From NCBI RefSeq assembly GCF_013031245.1, contig NZ_WPZL01000029.1, positions 1-46,257 of the forward strand: a stretch of DNA of 46,257 bases, given 5' to 3'. This DNA is from Ruegeria lacuscaerulensis (GTDB lineage Bacteria; Pseudomonadota; Alphaproteobacteria; Rhodobacterales; Rhodobacteraceae). This document shows, piece by piece, positions 1-6,668 of the stretch (position 1 is its first letter; the number at the start of each line of letters is the position of its first letter). The position numbers and the translations under genes are program-made. The notes beneath the pieces were generated by a model, which ran no database searches, was not told where the DNA came from, and saw only the letters and a list, made by a program, of their open reading frames with translations.

Positions 1-60
1 AGGTTATAGGCCGGCTAATTAGTGGCTGACTTCGTGGTTAACGAGGGAGCAATTTGATTG

Positions 61-147
61 TTAGTGCATTACTGGCCTCTAGTCCATCTGGACGATGGCT
101 TCCGGGGCTGGCGGGCGGTAGCCCAGAGCACTATGGGGTCGAGTCCG
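61..147 (-). pseudogene. IS3-type transposase, C-terminal remnant
   Basis: On the minus strand 147-82 encodes a tail reading RTRPHSALGYRPPAPEAI followed by VQMD. This is the characteristic C-terminus of IS3-family (rve-type) transposases. An in-frame TAG at 81-79 interrupts it. Reading on gives R-P-V-M-H and then TAA at 63-61, which agrees with the fuller C-terminus I recall for related elements, so the TAG looks like a nonsense mutation. Upstream of about 147 the frame stops resembling a transposase, and no terminal inverted repeat is evident. It is therefore a dead fragment. It lies just ahead of the arabinose-type operon and hints that the operon's left border was a recombination site. The family assignment rests on the motif alone. 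Confidence 0.55.
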
Positions 148-198
148 GCTGAGTGCAGAATAGGGCGCTAAGCTAAGCCAAGGTTTTCGGAGTGGCAC

Positions 199-1653
199 GT
201 GACAGCAGTATTGTTTAACAATCTTGATGATTCCGCTCCGGGCATGTTGGTGGTCGACCTTGACGGAACGCTCCTGCGCAGCGACATGCTCCATGAGAGC
301 TTCTGGTCGGCCTTTGGTCGGGACTGGCGCAGCCCGTTCCTCTCCGTTGCGGCGCTGGCTGGTGGCCGGGCATCTCTCAAGCGCCATCTGGCCGCAGCTT
401 CGGCAGTCGAATCCGCTACCCTTCCGTATGACGTCAAGGTGATAGCCTTTGTTAAAGCCTGGCGCGGGTCTGGAGGAAAAACGGCACTCGTCACAGCCAG
501 TGATCGTGATTTTGCCGAAGCAATCGCTGGGCATCTGGGCATCTTTGACGAGGTGCATGGCTCTGATGGCAAACTGAACCTGAAGGGCGACAACAAAGGG
601 CAATTCCTGGCAGAGCGGTTCGGGTCGAGGGGCTTCGCCTATATGGGGGATGCCAAAGCCGATCTGCCAGTCTGGGAGCGGGCCGCCAAGGCTATCACCG
701 TGAACGCCCCTGCCGGATTGCGCCGGGAAGCTGAACGCGTCTGTGAAAACGTCGAGCATCTCGTCACCGACGCAAAATCGGTCAAATCCTACATCAAGGC
801 GCTGCGGCCCCACCAGTGGCTGAAAAACGTGCTCGTCTTCTTGCCAATGCTGGCTGCGCATCAGCTGGACAGTCAGACCTTCCTCCTGTCATTGCTCGCC
901 TTCGTCTGCTTCAACCTGGTGGCGTCGAGCGTCTATGTGCTGAACGACCTGCTTGATCTCGCTGCAGACCGAGCCCACCCGTACAAGAAGAACCGCCCGT
1001 TTGCTTCTGGCAGCATCCCGATTGCCCACGGCACATGGATGGCGGCGGGGCTGCTTATTCTCGGCGGCATGCTTGCAATCAGCATCAGCCTGTCATTCCT
1101 GCTGGCGATGGTGGCCTATTACCTGCTGACCACCGCGTATTCCCTGCATCTCAAACGCAAAATCGTCATCGACATCTGCGTGCTGGCAGGCCTCTACACG
1201 ACCCGGATTATTGTGGGCGGGGTCGCCACCGGCATTCCGCTGTCAGTCTGGCTGCTCGCATTCTCGGTGTTTTTCTTCCTGTCGCTGGCCGCGGTCAAAC
1301 GCCAAACCGAGCTCATCGACAGCGCCGATCGCGGCAGCCTCAAGGCCAGCAGGCGGGGATACCACGTGGACGACCTGCCGATCATATCGATGATAGCGAT
1401 CGGCTCCGGGTACGTTTCCGTGCTGGTGATGATGCTTTACGTCAATTCGCCCGCTGTGGTCGAACTTTACGCGCATCCCGAAGCCCTGTGGGGCGTCTGC
1501 GCCGTCCTGCTCTACTGGATCACCCGGGCAGTGATGGTCGCGCACCGTGGCCACATGCATGACGACCCCGTGGTTTACGCGGCAAAGGACCGCATCAGCC
1601 AGATGTGCCTGCTGATCATTCTGGGCTTTGTTCTCGGGGGGGCGCTGGCATGA
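199..1653 (+). CDS. HAD phosphatase-UbiA prenyltransferase fusion (DPPR synthase-like)
   Basis: A 484-residue two-domain protein. Residues about 15-190 form a HAD hydrolase with nucleophile motif D20-L-D22-G-T and acidic motif G150-D151-x3-D155. Residues about 195-484 are a polytopic UbiA-type prenyltransferase with the Mg-binding motif N249-D250-x2-D253-x3-D257 and a second motif K367-R-x2-E371-L, followed by RRGY. That second pattern is typical of the 5-phosphoribosyl-1-pyrophosphate:polyprenyl-phosphate transferases (Rv3806c-like). Predicted reaction: PRPP plus polyprenyl phosphate gives polyprenyl-phosphoryl-5-phosphoribose, which the HAD domain then dephosphorylates. The GTG start is supported by GGAG six bases upstream. 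It is the first gene of a five-gene chain and its stop overlaps the next start by 4 bp. Domain calls are strong. The exact lipid and sugar are inferred from the neighbours. Confidence 0.85.
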   Translation: MTAVLFNNLDDSAPGMLVVDLDGTLLRSDMLHESFWSAFGRDWRSPFLSVAALAGGRASLKRHLAAASAVESATLPYDVKVIAFVKAWRGSGGKTALVTASDRDFAEAIAGHLGIFDEVHGSDGKLNLKGDNKGQFLAERFGSRGFAYMGDAKADLPVWERAAKAITVNAPAGLRREAERVCENVEHLVTDAKSVKSYIKALRPHQWLKNVLVFLPMLAAHQLDSQTFLLSLLAFVCFNLVASSVYVLNDLLDLAADRAHPYKKNRPFASGSIPIAHGTWMAAGLLILGGMLAISISLSFLLAMVAYYLLTTAYSLHLKRKIVIDICVLAGLYTTRIIVGGVATGIPLSVWLLAFSVFFFLSLAAVKRQTELIDSADRGSLKASRRGYHVDDLPIISMIAIGSGYVSVLVMMLYVNSPAVVELYAHPEALWGVCAVLLYWITRAVMVAHRGHMHDDPVVYAAKDRISQMCLLIILGFVLGGALA

Positions 1654-2072
1654 CGCTGCAGACGCTCATCTTGAGATACGCGGCCTTCGCCCTTGTGGCG
1701 ACGATTGCCAACCTTGCCACCCAGCGTTTGGTCCTGCAGTTCGGGGATACTGGTGGTCATTTCGCCGCCGCCGTGGGCGGGGGAACCATCGTTGGCCTCG
1801 TAATCAAGTATGTCCTCGATAAGCGCTGGATCTTCTACGACATTAAGACTGGCGCGAAAAACCATGGCCGGAAGTTCTCGCTCTATACGTCCATGGGGCT
1901 CATCACAACGGCGATCTTCTGGGGCACCGAAACAGCGTTCTGGCTGATCTGGCAGACGGACATGATGCGCGAGTTGGGCGCGATCCTGGGGCTTTCGGTC
2001 GGCTATGTCGTGAAGTACAAACTCGATCGGCGCTTTGTGTTCACCGATCGGCAAATGGCGGCGTCGGCATGA
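1650..2072 (+). CDS. GtrA-family membrane protein
   Basis: A 140-residue protein with about four hydrophobic helices and the GtrA signature layout: short loops rich in Arg/Lys, with a C-terminal helix ending in VGYVVKYKLDRRFVFTDR. GtrA proteins are thought to flip or hold polyprenyl-phosphate-linked monosaccharides in the inner membrane. The ATG at 1650 is chosen because it overlaps the upstream TGA by 4 bp; the frame stays open a little further upstream but with no better start. In mycobacteria a GtrA protein (Rv3789) sits beside dprE1 and dprE2, and here the same trio is adjacent in the same order. That supports a role in DPA translocation or in organising the arabinosyltransferase. The biochemical role of the family remains uncertain. 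Confidence 0.8.
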   Translation: MTLQTLILRYAAFALVATIANLATQRLVLQFGDTGGHFAAAVGGGTIVGLVIKYVLDKRWIFYDIKTGAKNHGRKFSLYTSMGLITTAIFWGTETAFWLIWQTDMMRELGAILGLSVGYVVKYKLDRRFVFTDRQMAASA

Positions 2073-3394
2073 AGCTGTCGGGATGGGGGCGATATCCTGT
2101 GCTGGAGGCAAGGACCCATCGGCCGCGCAGCGTGGACGCATTGCGGAACCTGGTCCTCTCCGAGCCGAACCTCATCGCCCGTGGCAATGGCCGCGCCTAT
2201 GGCGACAGCGCCATCAACACGTCCGCCACCATAGAGACGCGGCACATCAACCGAATGATCGCCTTCGACCCCGCCTCCGGTCAGCTGGTCGCGGAGGCCG
2301 GAGTACTGCTTGGCGACATCATTGCCGCCTTTCTGCCCCGAGGCTGGTTCCCGATGGTAACGCCCGGGACCAAGTTCGTCACGCTGGGCGGTGCCATCGC
2401 GGCGGACGTCCATGGCAAGAACCACCACAAGGACGGGAGTTTCCGATCCTGCGTCGACTGGATCGATGTCATGGGGCCCGATGGTGGAATCCGCCGTTGC
2501 TCCCCACAGGACGATGCAGCAATGTTCGACCACACTTTGGGAGGCATGGGGCTGACCGGCGTCATCCTGCGCGCCGCCATCCGTCTGCGGTCAGTCGAAA
2601 CCGCCTGGATTCGCCAGACCACCATCCTCGCACCCAATCTTAAGGCAGCCATGGCCGCCTTCGAGGCAACGCAGGACGCGACCTATTCCGTGGCCTGGAT
2701 CGATTGCCTCGGCACCCGCGGCAATCTTGGTCGATGCCTGGTGATGCTCGGAGAGCATGCGACCCACCGCGATCTGCCGACGGGTAAGGCGCAGGCCCCT
2801 TTCCAGACCAAGACCAAACGGAAGCTCTCGGTCCCGATCGACTTCCCGGCCTTTGCCCTGAACAGCCTGACCGTGCGTGCCTTCAACGCCCTCTACTACT
2901 GGGCCGGCGCGCGAAAGACGGCCGAGCACCTCGTAGATTGGGACAGCTACTTCTACCCGCTCGACGCGATCTTGGGCTGGAACCGCATCTATGGCCGCAA
3001 AGGCTTTGTCCAATTCCAATGCGCTTTACCGCTGGACCAATCCGAGGCCGGGCTGACGGCACTCTTGGCCGAGATCGCCAAGGCCGGTTCCGGATCCTTC
3101 CTTGCGGTGTTGAAACGCTTCGGCAAGCAGGACAGTGCTTTCTCCTTTCCGATGGATGGCTACACGCTCGCGCTGGACTTTACGGTCACGAGGAAAACCC
3201 TCGCGCTGCTGGAGCAACTGGACCAGATCACCATCGAGCACGGCGGCCGCTTTTACCTTGCGAAAGATAGCCGGATGCGCGCCGAAACGCTGCGCGCCTC
3301 AGACACACGCGCCGCTGATTTCCGCGCCCACCGCGACAGCCATGGGTACACAAGCCGGTTCAGATCGGCCCAATCCGAAAGGCTGGCCCTGTGA
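2069..3394 (+). CDS. dprE1: DprE1-like FAD-dependent polyprenylphosphoryl-ribose 2-oxidase
   Basis: A 441-residue VAO/PCMH-type flavoprotein. The FAD-binding half carries GNGRAYGDSA and TLGGAIAADVHGKNHHKDGS, where H115 corresponds to the mycobacterial histidine in GGAIACDIHGKNHH. The C-terminal half contains GGRFYLAKDSRM, with K399 matching the catalytic-region lysine K418 of M. tuberculosis DprE1. Predicted reaction: oxidation of the ribose 2-hydroxyl of polyprenyl-phosphoryl-ribose to the 2-keto intermediate, the first half of the epimerisation to arabinose. The residue equivalent to Cys387, the target of benzothiazinone inhibitors, is Ala368 (FPMDGYTLALDF); the offset of 19 is the same as for K399/K418. 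It overlaps gtrA and the downstream SDR gene by 4 bp each. The family call is strong; the substrate follows from the operon. Confidence 0.87.
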   Translation: MKLSGWGRYPVLEARTHRPRSVDALRNLVLSEPNLIARGNGRAYGDSAINTSATIETRHINRMIAFDPASGQLVAEAGVLLGDIIAAFLPRGWFPMVTPGTKFVTLGGAIAADVHGKNHHKDGSFRSCVDWIDVMGPDGGIRRCSPQDDAAMFDHTLGGMGLTGVILRAAIRLRSVETAWIRQTTILAPNLKAAMAAFEATQDATYSVAWIDCLGTRGNLGRCLVMLGEHATHRDLPTGKAQAPFQTKTKRKLSVPIDFPAFALNSLTVRAFNALYYWAGARKTAEHLVDWDSYFYPLDAILGWNRIYGRKGFVQFQCALPLDQSEAGLTALLAEIAKAGSGSFLAVLKRFGKQDSAFSFPMDGYTLALDFTVTRKTLALLEQLDQITIEHGGRFYLAKDSRMRAETLRASDTRAADFRAHRDSHGYTSRFRSAQSERLAL

Positions 3395-4128
3395 TAAAGC
3401 CTCCCGTGCTCATCCTCGGCGCTCGATCCGACATCGGCAAGGCTGTCGCCCACAAGTTTGCCTCGCTTGGCCATCCCGTCCAATTGGCCGCCCGCAACGC
3501 CTCCACCCTCGAAGCCGACAAGACTGATATGGAGTTGCGCCACGGGGTTTCGGTGACCCTGCACGAATTCGAAGCGCTGGCGACTGAAACCCACGACGCC
3601 TTCGTCGCGGCACTTCCACAGCTGCCCGAAGTCGCGGTCTGTGTCGTCGGTCTTATGGGCCAACAAGCGGAAAACGAGCGCGATATCCAGGCGGCTTGCC
3701 GTGTGATGCGCAGCAATTACGAAGGCCCGGCGAGCATCCTTGCGGTCCTTGCCAACAGCTTCGAGGCGCGCGGCAGCGGCACCCTCGTCGGCATCAGTTC
3801 GGTCGCAGGGGACCGTGGCCGGGCGACGAACTACGTTTATGGCTCAGCAAAGGCAGGCTTCACGGCCTTCTTGTCAGGCCTGCGAAATCGTCTCGCCAAA
3901 CGCGGGGTTCATGTCTTGACGGTCCTTCCGGGCTTTGTCTCGACCCAAATGACCGAAGGCATGGACCTGCCGGCCAAGCTGACCGCCGAACCAGGCGAGG
4001 TCGCGGATGCCATCGCGCGTGCTGTCGCAGGCAGAAAGGACGTGGTCTACTTTCGCCCGATCTGGCGGCTGATTATGCTGATCATCCGGAATATTCCAGA
4101 GCGGGTTTTCAAGAGGCTAAAGATATGA
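3391..4128 (+). CDS. dprE2: DprE2-like SDR, 2-keto-ribose reductase
   Basis: A 245-residue classical short-chain dehydrogenase. The N-terminal dinucleotide motif is GARSDIGKA. The catalytic Ser lies in ISSVAGDRGRATNYVYGSAK (S136/S137), with Y150 and K154 forming YxxxK. The phrase SSVAGDR...NYVYGSAKAG closely follows mycobacterial DprE2. A hydrophobic C-terminal stretch (WRLIMLIIRNI) could hold it at the membrane next to the oxidase. Predicted reaction: NAD(P)H-dependent reduction of the 2-keto intermediate to polyprenyl-phosphoryl-D-arabinose. The start is GTG, overlapping the dprE1-like stop by 4 bp; its own TGA overlaps the next ATG by 4 bp. General SDRs can look alike, but position beside the DprE1-like gene makes this role likely. 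Confidence 0.83.
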   Translation: MIKPPVLILGARSDIGKAVAHKFASLGHPVQLAARNASTLEADKTDMELRHGVSVTLHEFEALATETHDAFVAALPQLPEVAVCVVGLMGQQAENERDIQAACRVMRSNYEGPASILAVLANSFEARGSGTLVGISSVAGDRGRATNYVYGSAKAGFTAFLSGLRNRLAKRGVHVLTVLPGFVSTQMTEGMDLPAKLTAEPGEVADAIARAVAGRKDVVYFRPIWRLIMLIIRNIPERVFKRLKI

Positions 4129-5960
4129 TGATGCCCGAAGAAGCAAGAGCAGAGGCTTTACGCATGTTCCGAAAATACGTCCCGTGGCTGCTAATTGTTG
4201 GGGCGCTACTACTTGCCGCCTTTCGCTCAGCGCGCTTCGGCGGCTATTTCCCGGACGATGCCTACATAACGATCCGCTTTGCCGAACACCTCAGTCAGGG
4301 CCTGGGGATCGTTTGGAATGTTGACGGACCTCCAGTGGAAGGCTCCACTTCTTTCCTGCAGACATTGCTCTACGCGGCGGCCTTCAAACTCGGCCTGTCC
4401 TTGGCCGTCAGTTCTTATGCCATGAACACCCTTGGCCTCGCGTCCCTGGTCGTCATCCTTTACCTCACGATCAGGAACCTGACCGGTCGCTTTGACGTGG
4501 CGGCTGCGCTTCCGCTCGCGATGTTCTTTTCCGGCGTGGCCTTCTCTGTTCACTTGAACTCGGGGATGGAGACGCTGATTTTTCTGACTCTGATTTCCGC
4601 CAGCTTCCTGACCAGCTTGGTCTTGCTAGATCGCCGGACCTGGACCGCAGCTTTGGGGCTGGCGGTGGTGAATTTCTTTTGTCTCTTGTGCCGACCGGAT
4701 GCGGCTCCCTTCATCATGGGCCAAGGGCTTGTTTTGGCCATCGTTGCGCTGCGGGCCTGGCTGACGCAGGCGAACACACTCTTCATTCGGCAGCTTGCCG
4801 TCTCGTTTGCGGTGCTGGTCGCAATGGGGCTGACCTTCCTGGCGTGGAAGTACAGCTATTTCGGATATGTCCTGCCCAACTCCTTCTATGTGAAGGCATC
4901 GGATCCTCTGGCGTTTAATGGAATTCAACCGGTCGCGAGATTCCTCGGCGATATGCTTTGGCGCATAGGGCTGTTGGTCCCGTTGCTGATATTCGTCGAT
5001 TGGCGTTTTCGGGGCGACCACGGCAATCAAGTGCCCGCTCGCGTCGCGCTGCTCGTCGTTCCTGTTGCCGTCTTCCTGGCATACTACACGACCACGCTTC
5101 ATCTCGTGGGCTTCTTCAATCGGTTCGAATACCCCATGGCCGTGTTCTTCTGGATCGGGCTGAGTTGGCTGCTCTCCTCGGGTCGTTCCACCGAGCGGCT
5201 GCAAGAGTTTGCCGGACGAGCACTCGGATCAGCTGGCGGGCGGGTTCTGGTTGCCGGTGTGGCACTCTGCGCTTTGGCGGTCCAATTTGAACTCGACAGC
5301 TCGCGTCATCAGAAATGGTTCAGCAGGATACAGATACTGCACTATGAGCCGATTGCCGATGCGCTCGCGCGCTCCGAGGCGGGGTCCGACGGGACGCTTG
5401 TCTTCGATTCGGCCGGTTACATTCCGTATGTTAGCGGGTTCTCGCTGATCGATCCGATCGGGCTGACGGACAACGTATTGTCCGGGCGCGAGCCGATTAC
5501 GCCGACGGAGCGTGAACAGTATATCTGGGGGTCCGATCCGGACGTCTATCTCGGCCCGGTGCCGGCGGCAAGCGCGGGTGCGGAGAGTGGCCGCGACGAC
5601 CCGCTGGTGCAGAGCGAATACGTGCAGAAGATCCTGCTGCAGCCGGTGATCTTTGCCGAATACGACCGCATCATAGGCAAGATGACCTACGACGAACGGC
5701 TCGAGATGTTGCACATCCGGATGCGCGAGCTGCGCGATCGCTGGATTGCGGTCGGAGAGATCCCCTATCCTTACCCCTCCCCGGAGGAGTACACGCATTT
5801 CCTTTATGTGCGTCGGGACTCTCCTCACGCTGACAGGCTGGTGGACGAACTCGGGCGGGTCACCACCCGTCCGATTGAAAACATCGACTTTGACAACCTT
5901 CTGGATGGGCAGCGCCGGCATAACCTGCAAAGTCTGCGGCTGCTTGCGCAGGAGCACTGA
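4125..5960 (+). CDS. GT-C membrane glycosyltransferase, AftB/TfpW-like
   Basis: A 611-residue protein with a first hydrophobic helix at about 17-35, then a periplasmic loop with PDDAYITIRFAEHL (D44-D45), the acidic motif of GT-C enzymes that use polyprenyl-phosphate sugars. About ten further membrane segments follow to near residue 390. The soluble C-terminal region includes FDSAGYIPYVSGFSLIDPIG, a pattern I associate with AftB-type and related arabinofuranosyltransferases. Predicted role: transfer of D-arabinofuranose from the lipid donor made by the four upstream genes to a periplasmic acceptor. The acceptor could be a polysaccharide, a lipid or a pilin. Three ATGs stand in tandem at 4125, 4128 and 4131; the first overlaps the upstream TGA by 4 bp. 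The GT-C fold is confident and the sugar is inferred. Confidence 0.78.
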   Translation: MMMPEEARAEALRMFRKYVPWLLIVGALLLAAFRSARFGGYFPDDAYITIRFAEHLSQGLGIVWNVDGPPVEGSTSFLQTLLYAAAFKLGLSLAVSSYAMNTLGLASLVVILYLTIRNLTGRFDVAAALPLAMFFSGVAFSVHLNSGMETLIFLTLISASFLTSLVLLDRRTWTAALGLAVVNFFCLLCRPDAAPFIMGQGLVLAIVALRAWLTQANTLFIRQLAVSFAVLVAMGLTFLAWKYSYFGYVLPNSFYVKASDPLAFNGIQPVARFLGDMLWRIGLLVPLLIFVDWRFRGDHGNQVPARVALLVVPVAVFLAYYTTTLHLVGFFNRFEYPMAVFFWIGLSWLLSSGRSTERLQEFAGRALGSAGGRVLVAGVALCALAVQFELDSSRHQKWFSRIQILHYEPIADALARSEAGSDGTLVFDSAGYIPYVSGFSLIDPIGLTDNVLSGREPITPTEREQYIWGSDPDVYLGPVPAASAGAESGRDDPLVQSEYVQKILLQPVIFAEYDRIIGKMTYDERLEMLHIRMRELRDRWIAVGEIPYPYPSPEEYTHFLYVRRDSPHADRLVDELGRVTTRPIENIDFDNLLDGQRRHNLQSLRLLAQEH

Positions 5961-6668
5961 TGCTGTGCGCGGCGGGTGCGGTGACAATCAGAACCGGGCA
6001 TTTCGTCGACGGCTTATGAGAAAGGAACGTAAGCGCTTGAGTAGAGGTGGTACGAAGGAGGGGAAAGTCCGAAACCGGCTCACCTTGTGACGTTTGCAGC
6101 CGGTTGCTCAGTGACGACGTACTTTTTCGGAATCGCGACGGCTCGCTACCGCCCACCGCCATACGCCTTGATGTCCATCGCGATTGCGGAGTTTAAGACA
6201 TTCATTCAGTACCGGCGGTAGCGGCTGCCATGGCAAATCTTCAGATACTCCAACGTGCCGTCGCAGTAGATCGTCCATGATCCGGCTTCGCGTGCGGGGC
6301 CACGCTGATTTCGGGCTTTACGTCCGACAAGGAGGTACATCGCGTCAGCGCCGTGATCGAGATCGCCGCAAATGGCCAGACTGTGCGTGAATTCAACAAT
6401 TATCTGAACGAAAATTACAACAAAGTGGTCACGCACGCAGAAGTGCTGGCCCCGGACTATTTCGAGACAATGCCACAATGCACGCGCTAAATAGGCGTTT
6501 TATTGGGTCTAATATGTAAACAAAACGAAAAAATCATAAACTTTGTGCAGACCACGTAAGGTGTGGCTTGGTGAACTGGACAGAAGGTGGGTTCGTACAT
6601 TAGCCTTTTCACTGTTTACCTAAGTCATACCGTATCCTGTAACTAGTATTGCGACATAAGGGTATTTG
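5961..6668. other. Long intergenic stretch with decayed coding DNA and promoter region
   Basis: About 700 bases with no intact gene. 5961-6280 shows no frame that I can assign. 6281-6490 reads as the C-terminal end of a lost gene (listed separately). 6491-6668 is clearly AT-richer than its surroundings and presumably carries the promoter of the radical SAM gene, but I cannot point to a convincing -35/-10 pair. No strong terminator for the upstream five-gene operon is visible. Confidence 0.5.
6281..6490 (+). pseudogene. C-terminal fragment of an unknown gene
   Basis: After a TGA at 6278-6280 the frame stays open for 69 codons to TAA at 6488-6490 and reads like real protein. The segment includes VSAVIEIAANGQTVREF, then NNYLNENYNKVV and a tail APDYFETMPQCTR. 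There is no start codon with a ribosome site, so it looks like the 3' end of a gene whose 5' part has been lost or frameshifted. I do not recognise the family. The balanced amino-acid composition, with many Asn, Glu and Tyr, differs from the Arg-rich composition of spurious frames in this GC-rich sequence. It could still be a chance open frame. Confidence 0.35.

Noticed and set aside
79..861. A 260-codon minus-strand open frame covering the IS remnant and the start of the HAD-UbiA gene
   Set aside because: Only its last 20 or so residues look like transposase; the rest is opposite a well-supported gene. Kept only the remnant.
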